Positions 36,326 to 45,439 of a DNA stretch of 64,000 nucleotides are shown one piece after another. Position 1 is the stretch's first letter. Every line of letters begins with the position of its first letter. The DNA is from CAZZKJ01 sp964654695 (lineage in GTDB: Bacteria; Krumholzibacteriota; Krumholzibacteriia; WVZY01). The translations under genes and the position numbers were made by a program. The notes beneath the pieces were generated by a model, which was not told the DNA's origin, did not search any database, and worked only from the letters and a program-made list of their open reading frames with translations. The stretch is taken from contig CAZZKJ010000007.1 of assembly GCA_964654695.1 (NCBI GenBank), forward strand, positions 1 to 64,000. Reading direction: 5' to 3'.

Positions 36326-36355
36326 TTGACAGGCCCCGTTTCCGGCGGATAAAGT
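36326..36355 (+). promoter_or_regulatory. Promoter upstream of the WecA-type gene
   Basis: TTGACA (36326-36331), an 18-base spacer and TAAAGT (36350-36355). The layout and both boxes are identical to the HU promoter at 52395-52424, which suggests a common vegetative sigma factor. Confidence 0.65.
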
Positions 36356-36380
36356 GCTTGTCTAGGAAGGAGAGAGCAGT

Positions 36381-37463
36381 TTGTCATTGGCCGATTATAT
36401 ATTTCCCTTATTGACGTCATATTTCATTGTCCTGATTACGGTTTCGCTCATACGCAAATATGCGCTGCGATGGAAGCTGGGCAATAAGCCCAACGGCAGG
36501 AAGATACACGCGAGCTCGATTCCTCATTTGGGGGGAATAGGTATCACTTTTGCCGTCCTGGGGTCGGTTTTGTTGTATCGCGGTGCGTTTAGCGGTTTGC
36601 AGGTTTCCATCGGCAAGTTGCTGCCCGGAATGAGCTTGATAATCGTCCTGGGCTTGTTCGATGATGTGAAAAATCTCAAAGCCCTGCACAAGCTTGTCAT
36701 ACAATTGCTTGCGGCTGTGCTCCTGGTTCTTGCAGGCGTTCATTTGTCCGCGGGCCCGATACTGGGAGGGGCGGCGCCGGTTTTAACATTTATCATTTCA
36801 ATTTTTTTCATAACCGGCGTGGCCAATTCAATGAACCTCATAGATGGACACGATGGATTGGCTTCCGGGATATGCATGATTTCTGCATCGGCCCTGGCGG
36901 TGCTTGCGGCACTGAGCGGTGCAGACGGCACCCTGATTTTATCTCTTGTCCTCGCGAGCTCCTGTTTGTCCTTTCTCATGTTCAACTTTCCCCCGGGCAG
37001 AATCTTTATGGGCGATACCGGCAGCATGTTTCTCGGAATCATGTTGGCGGTGATTACCTGCTCGATAAGCGCCGACTGGTCATCGCCGCATTGGCTGGCG
37101 GCCGTTGTTTTTATTCTCGGAGTGCCTGCTTTAGATACCAGCTTGGCTATTTGCAGAAGAATTGTTATGCGTGTCCCTATCTTCAAAGCCGACTGCCTTC
37201 ATGTTCATCATGTGCTTGTTTCGGGCGGATACTCGGACAGACAGACGCTTTTGATTCTTTATGCCCTGCAAATAGTAATGAGCGTGCTTGGAATTCTTGT
37301 CATGTTGGGCTTTCTGTTCTCGTTAATTCTTGGGGTTTCTTTATTTCTGTTTGCTTTCGTGTTTTTTCTGAAACTGATGATTTCTTCAAAACGTTCCACC
37401 GGGACTATGACCGCAGGTATTGCCCGCAAGCCTTTCCCGGCGCTGGATAAAATCGCCAAGTAA
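36381..37463 (+). CDS. Undecaprenyl-phosphate sugar-1-phosphate transferase (WecA/MraY family)
   Basis: A 360-residue polyprenyl-phosphate glycosyl-1-phosphate transferase with about ten membrane segments. Family motifs are 'GRKIHASSIPHLGG', 'GLFDDVKNLKALHKL', 'NSMNLIDGHDGLASG' and 'IFMGDTGSMFLG'. The 'CLHVHHVLV' loop (His-rich) is typical of WecA/TagO rather than MraY. It transfers GlcNAc-1-P or a similar sugar phosphate to undecaprenyl phosphate and starts lipid-linked oligosaccharide. The start is TTG 36381, about eight bases after AAGGAG. Confidence 0.88.
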   Translation: MSLADYIFPLLTSYFIVLITVSLIRKYALRWKLGNKPNGRKIHASSIPHLGGIGITFAVLGSVLLYRGAFSGLQVSIGKLLPGMSLIIVLGLFDDVKNLKALHKLVIQLLAAVLLVLAGVHLSAGPILGGAAPVLTFIISIFFITGVANSMNLIDGHDGLASGICMISASALAVLAALSGADGTLILSLVLASSCLSFLMFNFPPGRIFMGDTGSMFLGIMLAVITCSISADWSSPHWLAAVVFILGVPALDTSLAICRRIVMRVPIFKADCLHVHHVLVSGGYSDRQTLLILYALQIVMSVLGILVMLGFLFSLILGVSLFLFAFVFFLKLMISSKRSTGTMTAGIARKPFPALDKIAK

Positions 37464-37488
37464 TCCCAGGTCTATCCTTCCTTAATAA

Positions 37489-37517
37489 TTGACCTTCCTG
37501 CTTCGGTGTGCTAGATT
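37489..37517 (+). promoter_or_regulatory. Promoter upstream of the HemC-like gene
   Basis: TTGACC (37489-37494), 17 bases, TAGATT (37512-37517). Transcription would begin near 37524, only about nine bases before the ATG at 37533. That argues for the later TTG start of the gene. Confidence 0.5.
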
Positions 37518-37583
37518 CTACGAATCGAATACATGCAAATCGCGGATGCCCGTTGTCGGACCCCTGTTCCGGGAAGAGAACTC

Positions 37584-38507
37584 TTGACTACGAAAATAAA
37601 ATGCAGAATAGCGAGTTTCAGCGATTATTTATCGCAGCTCCAACTGCATGAAGCTGCCGGCCTTCTCAAGAAAGCGCATCCAGAAGCCAAACTAGATGTC
37701 TCAGCTGTGGAACCCTGCGGCATTCGCAGCTCTTCAAAGAAAGCTGCAAATTCTTCCGCAGCGGTTGCCGCCTTGGCAAGCAGCCTGGAATCCTGCGACT
37801 TTGATGCCGTGGTGATCGATGCCTCTCTTTTGTCTCCCAATCTTCACGACTGCCTGGCCATCGGCGCGGTAACCAACCGTATGACTCCATATGATGTGAT
37901 TATTTCCAAGAACGAGGAAATATTCGATGAGCTTTCGGAGAACTCATCGGTAATAGCCAACACGGTGAGAAGAGAAGCCCAGCTTCTTTATTATCGCCAT
38001 GATCTCGAGATGGTCAGAGCTAAATGCTGCCCGGACGAACTAATTCAGAAAGTAAGCGACGGCAAAATTGATGCGGCGATTCTGTCTGCGGCGGATGTCG
38101 AGCGATTGGGCAAACAGGATTATGTTACCGAAGTTTTTACAAACTCAATTTGCGTACCTGCCGCCGGGCAGGGATCGCTGGTTGTCCTGGTCAGGGCGAA
38201 AGATGAGCACATGAGAAAATTTATAGGATCCATTTGCGATCCCGCGTCTTTGAGCGAGGTAAAAGCGGAGTGGGCCTTTTTAAGAGCCCTGTCGCTGGAT
38301 GAATCCGACCCGGTGGGTGTCCTTGGAAGCATAGAAGGAAAGAAAATAGAGCTTGAAGGAGTTCTGGCCCTTCCAGACGGGAGAGAAAAAATCCGCACTG
38401 TCGTCGATGGATTTCTGGGATGGGAAGAGGATCTGGGAAGGCTCCTGGCCGACGAAATCATGGAGGCCGGCGGGCGGGAAATTCTGCAGGAACTCAATCT
38501 TCTTTAA
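37584..38507 (+). CDS. Porphobilinogen deaminase (HemC)-like protein lacking catalytic residues
   Basis: From TTG 37584 (GGAAGAG upstream) it is 307 residues, the normal HemC length; ATG 37533 adds 17 residues but lacks a ribosome site. The whole HemC plan is visible. 'PAAGQG' matches PAVGQG, 'VRREAQL' matches LRRQAQL, 'ADVERLG' matches AGLKRLG and the end 'GREILQEL' matches GREILAEV. Two essential residues are gone. The cofactor-holding Cys (GGCQVPIG in E. coli) aligns with Glu (codon 38301), and the catalytic Asp84 aligns with Thr (codon 37884). It therefore should not hold dipyrromethane. It may be a pseudoenzyme with a binding role. Downstream is serS, 29 bases away. Confidence 0.75.
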   Translation: MTTKIKCRIASFSDYLSQLQLHEAAGLLKKAHPEAKLDVSAVEPCGIRSSSKKAANSSAAVAALASSLESCDFDAVVIDASLLSPNLHDCLAIGAVTNRMTPYDVIISKNEEIFDELSENSSVIANTVRREAQLLYYRHDLEMVRAKCCPDELIQKVSDGKIDAAILSAADVERLGKQDYVTEVFTNSICVPAAGQGSLVVLVRAKDEHMRKFIGSICDPASLSEVKAEWAFLRALSLDESDPVGVLGSIEGKKIELEGVLALPDGREKIRTVVDGFLGWEEDLGRLLADEIMEAGGREILQELNLL

Positions 38508-38536
38508 CCATTTAAGCCGCTTGTGAGTATATTGAC

Positions 38537-39805
38537 ATGCTTGATAAACGCCTGATCAGAGAAGAATCCGGCAAGGTGAAGAACTCGGTTTTATCGCGGG
38601 GGATAAAACTGAATATAGACCGGATAATCTCCATGGATAGCGAGCTTCTGAAAAGCATGCAGGCGAATGAAAAGCTCAAGCACGAGAGAAACATCAAAAG
38701 CGAAGAAATTGCCCGGTTAAAAAGAGACGGTAAGGACGCGGAAGAACTGCTTCAATATATGAAAAATATTTCCGGCAAGATAAAGCTGCATGAATCCAGG
38801 GAGAAAGAGCTTGCCGCAGAGCTGGATAAATCTATGCTGATGATTCCGAATATTCCTCATGAGTCGGTTCCCATAGGACCCGAAGCCGATAAAAACGAAA
38901 TCGTTCGATCCTGGGGCGTCATACCCGAAAAATATTTCGATATTAAACCTCATTGGGAAATCGGCGAGGAATTGAATTTATTAGATCTGGAAGCGGGAAC
39001 GCAGGTGACCGGGCGGGGATTCATCGTTTTTCGCAGCGACGGCGCGCTCCTTAGCAGGGCTCTTGTAAACCTGATGCTGGATATGCACCGGGCTCAGGGA
39101 TACGAAGAAATCCTGGTGCCGTACCTGGCAAGCCGTGATTCGATGATCGGCACCGGTCAGCTTCCCAAGCTGGAAGAAGATATGTATCACTGCGAGGTTG
39201 ACGATCTTTTTCTCATTCCGACGAGCGAGGTCCCATTAACCAACATATACAGACGGTCGAGCTTGTCCTTTGACAATTTGCCCATCAAACTGACCACGTA
39301 CAGCCCCTGCTTCCGCCGCGAGGCAGGCAGCTATGGAACGGATACGAGGGGCCTGCTGAGGGTGCATCAGTTCGATAAGGTGGAAATGGTCAAGTTTGTT
39401 CATCCCGACGAATCATATGATGAATTGGAAAAACTGGTTGTGGATGCGGCCGAAGTAATAGAAGCGCTGGAGCTGCCTTACCGTGTAGTCTCTCTGTGTA
39501 CCGGGGATTTGAGTTTTTCCGCAGCAAAATGCTACGACCTTGAAGTTTATTCCCCCGGAGTAGGTAAGTGGCTGGAAGTTTCCTCGTGCAGCAATTTTGA
39601 AGCGTTTCAAGCCCGCCGAGCGGGGATAAAATTGAAGAAGACGCCCGGGGAAAAGCATAAATTTGTCCATACCCTGAACGGCTCAGGCCTGGCACTTCCC
39701 AGGATCATAGCGGCAATATTCGAATGCCACCAGACGCCCACGCATCGTATAAAGCTTCCTCAAAAGCTCGTTCCATATATGAACGGCAAGGAATATTTGG
39801 GTTGA
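38537..39805 (+). CDS. serS: Seryl-tRNA synthetase
   Basis: A 422-residue class II synthetase of usual length. The N-terminal 110 residues form the long helical tRNA-binding arm. Motif 2 is 'CFRREAGSYGTDTRGLLR' with 'HQFDKVEMV', and motif 3 is 'NGSGLALPRIIAAIFE'. It charges tRNA-Ser and also supplies Ser-tRNA for any selenocysteine route, which is relevant to the UGA-containing gene at 52930. Start ATG is at 38537 with only a weak ribosome site. Confidence 0.97.
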   Translation: MLDKRLIREESGKVKNSVLSRGIKLNIDRIISMDSELLKSMQANEKLKHERNIKSEEIARLKRDGKDAEELLQYMKNISGKIKLHESREKELAAELDKSMLMIPNIPHESVPIGPEADKNEIVRSWGVIPEKYFDIKPHWEIGEELNLLDLEAGTQVTGRGFIVFRSDGALLSRALVNLMLDMHRAQGYEEILVPYLASRDSMIGTGQLPKLEEDMYHCEVDDLFLIPTSEVPLTNIYRRSSLSFDNLPIKLTTYSPCFRREAGSYGTDTRGLLRVHQFDKVEMVKFVHPDESYDELEKLVVDAAEVIEALELPYRVVSLCTGDLSFSAAKCYDLEVYSPGVGKWLEVSSCSNFEAFQARRAGIKLKKTPGEKHKFVHTLNGSGLALPRIIAAIFECHQTPTHRIKLPQKLVPYMNGKEYLG

Positions 39806-39827
39806 AGTATTTTCACTGCGGCATCTA

Positions 39828-41084
39828 ATGGGATCATTCGCTGTTTACAAAGGAAATTTTCGATTTTGGCTGAAGAGCTACTTATTCTTCGGCGTCGTAG
39901 TGCTTACCGTTGTGGTATATTTCTATACCAGCCATGTTCTCAATCGCATGCAGGAGCAGTCTTCCGCCACAACCAGGCTGTTTTCACGCTTTATTGCGGA
40001 AGTGGTGCTTCAGGTAGGTGAGTCGGGCAAGCGTGAAATGCTCCAGGATGTTCTGAAAGAAATCAGACTTCCAATTATTCTGACTGATGCCGACGGCAGG
40101 CCTGTGGCCTGGCGCAGCGTCGGTATCTCCGAACCGGAAGATGACTATTTCGAAAAGCTGCTGGCGATCGATCCCTCAAACCCGCCTTCGGGCAGGATTT
40201 CCAGGTTGATCGAGATTGCTTCCGGGTTCGACGAATCCAACACGCCAATTCCCGTAAAAGCGTCCGGGAATGGTCCCGTGCAGGGGTACGTGCATTACGG
40301 ATCTTCCAAGCTGCAAAAAGAACTACGATTGATGCCGGTAATACAACTGGGTATTTTCCTGGTTTTCATGGCCGCCGGTTTCCAGGGATTCAGGTACCTG
40401 AAATTAAGCGAGCAGCGCTCTATTTGGGTGGGAATGGCCAAGGAAACCGCCCACCAATTGGGAACTCCAATGTCGGCCTTGCTTGGTTGGGTGCAGATCA
40501 TAAAGGAAAGATGCTCTGATGGAGATGTAAGAGCGGTTGAAGAAACTATAGAAGAGATGGAAGATGATCTCGTGCGTCTTAGAAAAGTTGCGAATCGATT
40601 CAGTAAAATAGGATCCCAGCCTGAGCTCCACGACATAAATATCGTCAACAGTCTTGAAAAAACAGTAGCTTATTTTCATAAACGGCTTCCAACCCTTAAG
40701 GTAAATTCCACGATCAGCCTGGAAATGGACGATGTACTGCATGTTCATGGCAGCACGGAACTACTCGAATGGGTTTTCGAGAACCTGATAAAAAACAGTT
40801 TAGACGCCGTCGGTGACAAGGGGGGGGCGATCATAATAAGTGCGATGCAGTCGAAATCAGATAAGTTTGTTGATATTATAGTGCGGGACACCGGCAAAGG
40901 AATTCCCGCCAAGCATCGCAACAGAATTTTTGCGCCGGGATTCACCACAAAAAAGAGGGGTTGGGGACTGGGTCTCGCTCTGACGAAAAGAATTGTGGAA
41001 GAATACCACGGGGGGAATATTCGTTTGATCGAGAGCCAAGCCAAGAAAGGCAGCGCGTTCCTTATCAGGCTCCCTGCCGCATAA
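39828..41084 (+). CDS. Two-TM sensor histidine kinase (PorY-like by context)
   Basis: A 418-residue kinase with membrane segments at about 17-34 and 169-190 flanking a 130-residue periplasmic sensor. The sensor includes a PAS/CHASE-like 'LPIILTDADGRPVAW'. The phospho-histidine is H209 in 'KETAHQLGTPMSALLG'. The ATPase domain has 'ENLIKNSLDAV', 'DTGKGIPAKHRNRIF' and 'GWGLGLALTKRIVEE'. The HQLGTP form of the H box is the type found in PorY-related kinases. It lies 249 bases before a PorX-type gene, so they are probably a cognate pair. Confidence 0.88.
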   Translation: MGSFAVYKGNFRFWLKSYLFFGVVVLTVVVYFYTSHVLNRMQEQSSATTRLFSRFIAEVVLQVGESGKREMLQDVLKEIRLPIILTDADGRPVAWRSVGISEPEDDYFEKLLAIDPSNPPSGRISRLIEIASGFDESNTPIPVKASGNGPVQGYVHYGSSKLQKELRLMPVIQLGIFLVFMAAGFQGFRYLKLSEQRSIWVGMAKETAHQLGTPMSALLGWVQIIKERCSDGDVRAVEETIEEMEDDLVRLRKVANRFSKIGSQPELHDINIVNSLEKTVAYFHKRLPTLKVNSTISLEMDDVLHVHGSTELLEWVFENLIKNSLDAVGDKGGAIIISAMQSKSDKFVDIIVRDTGKGIPAKHRNRIFAPGFTTKKRGWGLGLALTKRIVEEYHGGNIRLIESQAKKGSAFLIRLPAA

Positions 41085-41333
41085 CCCCAGCCATGTCGCT
41101 ATTTACACTCGGGATGGGAATGCCGGAATCCCTTCACCCGCCTTTAAAATCCGCTGTTATTATTTTGAGTATGGATTTATATTCTTTTATGTATGAATCC
41201 TGGGCGAGCCTGGTATATTTTCCATTAATTCCGCTCAGGAATCCGCCGGGGAGGCACACTCCTGGTGCATTGAGGTCTTCAGTGTGCTGCGTATTTGTAA
41301 CGTTAGTATTGTTCTATAACCGGGTGATTCAAA
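41085..41333. other. Gap between the kinase and porX-like gene
   Basis: Nothing convincing is seen in this 249-base stretch. There is no in-frame extension of either neighbour and no clear -35/-10 pair. GGGTGATT before the ATG at 41334 is the only translation signal. Confidence 0.4.
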
Positions 41334-42881
41334 ATGATGCAGAGAATACTCTGGGTTGACGACGAAATAGAGCTTCTTAAATCGCACATCATTTTTCTCG
41401 AGGACAAGGGGTATAAAGTCATTACGGCTGCCAACGGTGATGACGCCTTGGCTCTGGTGTCCGGGGAGAAATTCTCGCTTCTGCTGCTGGATGAATCGAT
41501 GCCGGGGAAGGGAGGATTGGAAACGCTCAACGAGATCAACCAGATCGATCCGTCCTTGCCGGTCATAATGATCACTAAAAATGAAGAAGAAAGATTGATG
41601 GAAGACGCCATAGGAATGAAAATAAATGATTATCTTTTGAAACCAGTCAATCCTCTTCAGATTTACTCGGCCTGCAAGCGGCTGCTGGAAACAAATCAGA
41701 TTATCGAAAGTAAACTGTCTCAAGACTATGTCAAGGAATTCAATGCAGCGGAAGACCTCATGAGCCAATCTTCCTGGGATGGGTGGCTTCAACTTCACAA
41801 GAAGTTGACCGAGTGGGATCTTGAATTCGACGCGCACCGCGATACGGGTTTGGAAAGTACCCACGAGGAACAGAAAGCCAACGCTAATTTCCATTTCGGC
41901 CGGTTTATTGAAAAGCAGTATCGCGAATGGATGCACTCACAAGACCGCCCGACGATGAGTCTGGATGTTTTCAAAAAATATATTTATCCCCATATGAACG
42001 GAGATAACAACGTTTATTTTATTGTCATAGACTGTGTACGTCTCGACCAGTGGATGGTTATCGAAGAAACGCTGAGTGAATTCTACGATATCGACAAGGA
42101 ATACTACCTATCGATTTTACCAACGGCAACGCCGTATTCCCGTAATTCGATATTCAGCGGATTGTTTCCGGATCAGATAAGCAGCAATTATCCGGCTAAG
42201 TGGCTGGAGAAAAGCAAAGAGGAAATCAGCAAGAACCGTTTCGAGGAGTATTTTCTCAAGCAGCAGATAAAAAAACTGGGAGGGGATGCAGAAAAAGTCC
42301 GGTACTTCAAGGTTTTTACCGTCAATGAATCCAATGAAATGAAGAAGAAGATTTCCTGGATGACCACTTTGCCCTTTGCCGCTTTCGTTTTTAATTTCGT
42401 GGATATTATGGCGCACGGGAGAAATCAATCCGAAATTCTGCAGGAGATTGCGCCCAACGAGGCCGCTTTCAGATCCTTGATGCATTCCTGGTTCACTCAT
42501 TCCACATTATTCGAACTTCTCAAAGAGATTGCCACGAAGAAAGCGAAAGTCATAATGACGACAGATCATGGATCGATCATCGGCCGTAAATCGAGCATGG
42601 TTTATGGGCGAAGGGATACGTCGACCAATCTTCGCTATAAATTCGGCGATAATCTCAACTGCGATGAGAAGCAGGCAATAGTGGTTAGAACCCCCGGAGA
42701 TTACCGTTTGCCGAGTGAATCCAAAACCAAGACCTATTTATTTGCCAAAGAATACTACTATTTTGTGTATCCCACTAATCACAGGAACTACGAAAGACAA
42801 TATTTAGGCAGTTTTCAGCACGGTGGTGCTTCCATGGAAGAAATGATTCTTCCCTGTCTTACGTTGTCTCCAAAACTCTAG
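41334..42881 (+). CDS. porX: PorX-type response regulator with PglZ (alkaline phosphatase-fold) output domain
   Basis: A 515-residue protein. The receiver (1-120) has acceptor D53 in 'LLLDESMPG' and K103. A helical linker (125-205) leads to a PglZ-type metallophosphatase domain with 'FIVIDCVRLDQW' (D233), the nucleophile-type T266 in 'TATPYSRNSIFSG', 'MTTDHGS' and the C-terminal 'QHGGASMEEMILP'. This is the PorX architecture, known in Bacteroidota as regulator of type IX secretion and as an oligonucleotide phosphodiesterase. A kinase gene precedes it. No T9SS structural gene is in the window, so its target here is open. The gene ends one base before tsaE. Confidence 0.88.
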   Translation: MMQRILWVDDEIELLKSHIIFLEDKGYKVITAANGDDALALVSGEKFSLLLLDESMPGKGGLETLNEINQIDPSLPVIMITKNEEERLMEDAIGMKINDYLLKPVNPLQIYSACKRLLETNQIIESKLSQDYVKEFNAAEDLMSQSSWDGWLQLHKKLTEWDLEFDAHRDTGLESTHEEQKANANFHFGRFIEKQYREWMHSQDRPTMSLDVFKKYIYPHMNGDNNVYFIVIDCVRLDQWMVIEETLSEFYDIDKEYYLSILPTATPYSRNSIFSGLFPDQISSNYPAKWLEKSKEEISKNRFEEYFLKQQIKKLGGDAEKVRYFKVFTVNESNEMKKKISWMTTLPFAAFVFNFVDIMAHGRNQSEILQEIAPNEAAFRSLMHSWFTHSTLFELLKEIATKKAKVIMTTDHGSIIGRKSSMVYGRRDTSTNLRYKFGDNLNCDEKQAIVVRTPGDYRLPSESKTKTYLFAKEYYYFVYPTNHRNYERQYLGSFQHGGASMEEMILPCLTLSPKL

Positions 42882-42882
42882 G

Positions 42883-43347
42883 ATGAAATCTGATCCGGAT
42901 CGAAATAGAATCTTTCGGAGCAAATCCGAAGCGGATACCGAGGCCTTCGGGCGCGGCCTTGGAAAAAGCATACGCGGTGGCCTGTGTGTTTCAGTAATCG
43001 GCCCGCTGGGGGCGGGCAAGACCGTTCTTGTCCGGGGGATTTGCGAAGGTCTGGATGTCGAGGATGACGTTTTAAGCCCCACTTTTATATTATGCGAGGA
43101 ATTCAGCGGAAGATTGACCGTGCTTCATCTGGATCTCTATCGGCTGGAACATGAAAAGGAAATAGAGGAATTGGGAGTTTTTGACAGGATAGGATCCGAT
43201 TGTGTAATACTTGCCGAATGGGGGGATAGATCCGATTACCTGCTCGGCAGGTCCGACCTGGTTATTAAAATCGAAGTCGGGGATGATTGCATACGCGATA
43301 TCGAGACAATTTGGACAAAACGAAAATGGCCGGGTGCGGCACTATGA
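42883..43347 (+). CDS. tsaE: tRNA threonylcarbamoyladenosine biosynthesis ATPase TsaE
   Basis: A 154-residue P-loop ATPase with Walker A 'GPLGAGKT' (residues 40-47), 'SPTFILCEEFSG' and 'HLDLYRLEHEKEIEELG'. Together with TsaB, TsaC and TsaD it makes the t6A37 modification of ANN-decoding tRNAs. It follows the porX-like stop by one base and overlaps tsaB by ATGA, so they share a message. Confidence 0.95.
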   Translation: MKSDPDRNRIFRSKSEADTEAFGRGLGKSIRGGLCVSVIGPLGAGKTVLVRGICEGLDVEDDVLSPTFILCEEFSGRLTVLHLDLYRLEHEKEIEELGVFDRIGSDCVILAEWGDRSDYLLGRSDLVIKIEVGDDCIRDIETIWTKRKWPGAAL

Positions 43348-44081
43348 TTGTCCTGGCTCTGGATACATCGCATGCTCGCGGTACCGCCGCAGTTTCAAAA
43401 GCGGGCGCGGTGCTCGGCGAACGAAGCTTCGGAAAAACCGAATCACACCTGCTGCAAATCGGGCAAGTTGTTACCGAACTGCTGCGGGAGTCCGGCCTGA
43501 CAACAAGAGATATTGATCGGACCGCGCTCGTTTCCGGCCCCGGAAGTTTTACCGGGCTCAGGATAGGGATGGCTTTTGTAAAAGGTTTATTTGCCTCATC
43601 GCCCATGCAGGTGGTTATAATGAATAGCCTCGAACTGCTTGCCCTGCCCATTGCCCGCCGAGGTTTGACCGCCGCGCCGATGATCGACGCAAAAAAAAAT
43701 GAAGTATACGCAGCCCTTTATTCGCAGGCAAATGAAGCTTCCGCCGGGTTGGCGCATGAACTGATTGTGCCGCATGCCGCCGCTCCTGAAGATTTCTTAT
43801 CCGGCCTTGCCGGGGTCGATCCATTAGCAGACAAAAAAATTGTCTTTGCGGGGTCCGGCGCCCTGAAATACGAAAATGTCATCAGGGAAAAAAAGGGATC
43901 TGCCTTTTGTTTTGCCGAAAATGGGTTTAACCTGCCCTCGGCAGCCGTGCTTGCAGCCGCAGCGCCCGGTCTGGAACCGCTGGCACCGGAGCATGTACCG
44001 GCCCTTGAACCTCTTTATATCCGTTCGAGCGACGCGGAATTAAAGAAGCTCCGGGAGGTTCGTCCGCATGGAAGATATTAA
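43344..44081 (+). CDS. tsaB: tRNA threonylcarbamoyladenosine biosynthesis protein TsaB
   Basis: The frame is open from 43287, but ATG 43344 overlaps the tsaE stop and gives the typical start 'IVLALDTSHARGTAAV' (245 residues). 'GPGSFTGLRIGMAFVKGL' is the diagnostic motif, with 'PMIDAKKNEVYAALY' downstream. It is an inactive ASKHA-fold partner of TsaD. Its 3' end overlaps rimI by 14 bases, completing the common tsaE-tsaB-rimI arrangement. Confidence 0.93.
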   Translation: MIVLALDTSHARGTAAVSKAGAVLGERSFGKTESHLLQIGQVVTELLRESGLTTRDIDRTALVSGPGSFTGLRIGMAFVKGLFASSPMQVVIMNSLELLALPIARRGLTAAPMIDAKKNEVYAALYSQANEASAGLAHELIVPHAAAPEDFLSGLAGVDPLADKKIVFAGSGALKYENVIREKKGSAFCFAENGFNLPSAAVLAAAAPGLEPLAPEHVPALEPLYIRSSDAELKKLREVRPHGRY

Positions 44082-44568
44082 GATTTTACCACTGCAGGTG
44101 AAAGATATTCCCCGCATTCTGGAGATTGAAAGGCAGGTGTTCTCCAGCCCCTGGAATGAAGAGGTTTTTCTCCAGGAATTGAACCAGATCAGAGTGTCCC
44201 GGTCCTTTATAGCTGTAAATAATAATATTATCGCCGGCTATGTAATTGCCTGGTTCGTAGCCGACGAAATCCATTTGATAAATATTGCGGTCGACCCAGG
44301 CTACAGAAGAAAGGGAATCGGCTCGGGGCTTTTATCTTTTATCATTAAACTGGCCGAGGTTGAAGGCAGAAAGCTGATTACTTTGGAAGTCAGGTTAAGC
44401 AATACGGCCGCCCAGGGTTTTTATAAATCCTTTTCTTTTCATATAATGGGTATCCGCAAGGGTTATTACTCAGATAATCAAGAAGACGCGCTCTTGATGA
44501 TGTTGGATGTGGACGAATACCGGCGGAGTACGCAAACGGATAAAAGAGAAGAAGAGGATCCCCGGTGA
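44068..44568 (+). CDS. rimI: Ribosomal protein S18 alanine N-acetyltransferase
   Basis: A 166-residue GNAT protein. Acetyl-CoA binding residues are in 'VDPGYRRKGIGSGLL', followed by 'LEVRLSNTAAQGFYKSFSF' and 'KGYYSDNQEDALLM', the typical RimI end. The last 15 residues are charged and variable. It acetylates the N-terminal alanine of ribosomal protein S18; genome position after tsaB is the usual one. Confidence 0.92.
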   Translation: MEDIKILPLQVKDIPRILEIERQVFSSPWNEEVFLQELNQIRVSRSFIAVNNNIIAGYVIAWFVADEIHLINIAVDPGYRRKGIGSGLLSFIIKLAEVEGRKLITLEVRLSNTAAQGFYKSFSFHIMGIRKGYYSDNQEDALLMMLDVDEYRRSTQTDKREEEDPR

Positions 44569-45401
44569 ATCACCTGCGTTCGCATAATCCGGTTTCTCTT
44601 ATTGTAATTTTAGGCAGTGGTCTCGCAGGCGCGTGCGATGATTTTACCGCAGTCGAGAGTTTTTCGTTTGAAGTTATACCTGGGGCGAAACCGCCGGGCG
44701 TAGCCGGGCACGCCGGTGAAATAAGAAAATGCGAGGAAAACGGCGCGGATGTCTGGTTCGTTATCGGCAGAAAGCATGTTTATGAAAACGGGGACGGCGA
44801 ACTTTGTGCAGTTCTCGACAGTCTAAAGGATCGCGGCGCTACCCACCTTTTGATAACTTCCGCCGCCGGGAGCCTGAACCGCACATTCAGAAAAGGAGAG
44901 ATCGCTCTTGCCTGCGGTATAATAGATTTACAGTGCCGGAAACCGGGGGGCCGAGGAAGAATGGCGGTGTCGAGTGATAGAAACAAACATCGATATCTGC
45001 GCGGCAGCTCCGTGAAGATGGAGCGCCCTATCGGCAGTGCATGCTGCGCAAGCCGCATGTACGAGGTTGGATTCGATTCGTTATTGAATGAAGCCGCCTT
45101 CCGTGCGGGAGTCATTTTGCAAAAAGGAGTTTTGGCCTGCATGCCGGGACCTGCCTATGAAACTCCTGCGGAGGTAAGAGCTTTGACGTATTTCGGAGCC
45201 GACCTGGTAAGCATGTCCGCCGCATCGGAGCTTGAATATGCCGCCATCCACCGCATTCCTGCAGGTGCATTGGCTGTGGTAACGAATCTTGCTACCGGTT
45301 TGGCAAAGACTGCTCCCGCTCACAACGACGTGCTGGCTTCTGCGAAGCCCGCGGGCCGGGATTTAGGGAGAATAGTGAAGCATCTCGTTAAGTTGTTATA
45401 A
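44565..45401 (+). CDS. Purine nucleoside phosphorylase
   Basis: A 278-residue PNP/MTAP family enzyme. It has 'VILGSGLAGACDDF', the phosphate-site His in 'GHAGE' and 'GRKHVYENG', and the substrate glutamate in 'GPAYETPAEVRAL'. The base-binding region reads 'VTNLATGL', where trimeric PNPs have an Asn-rich VTNxAAG motif. It cleaves purine ribonucleosides with phosphate. GTG 44565 overlaps the rimI stop, so it is in the same transcript. Confidence 0.85.
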   Translation: MNHLRSHNPVSLIVILGSGLAGACDDFTAVESFSFEVIPGAKPPGVAGHAGEIRKCEENGADVWFVIGRKHVYENGDGELCAVLDSLKDRGATHLLITSAAGSLNRTFRKGEIALACGIIDLQCRKPGGRGRMAVSSDRNKHRYLRGSSVKMERPIGSACCASRMYEVGFDSLLNEAAFRAGVILQKGVLACMPGPAYETPAEVRALTYFGADLVSMSAASELEYAAIHRIPAGALAVVTNLATGLAKTAPAHNDVLASAKPAGRDLGRIVKHLVKLL

Positions 45402-45439
45402 TTTATAAGAATTGTTCTTTGATTTCTGTTATTTTATGG

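Noticed and set aside
40961..41359. Open frame across the kinase end and the gap before the porX-like gene.
   Set aside because: It overlaps both the kinase ATPase domain and the porX-like start, and has no signals.
39828..42881. Evidence of type IX secretion in this region.
   Set aside because: Only the regulator pair is present; no T9SS core or C-terminal sorting domain is seen in the window.
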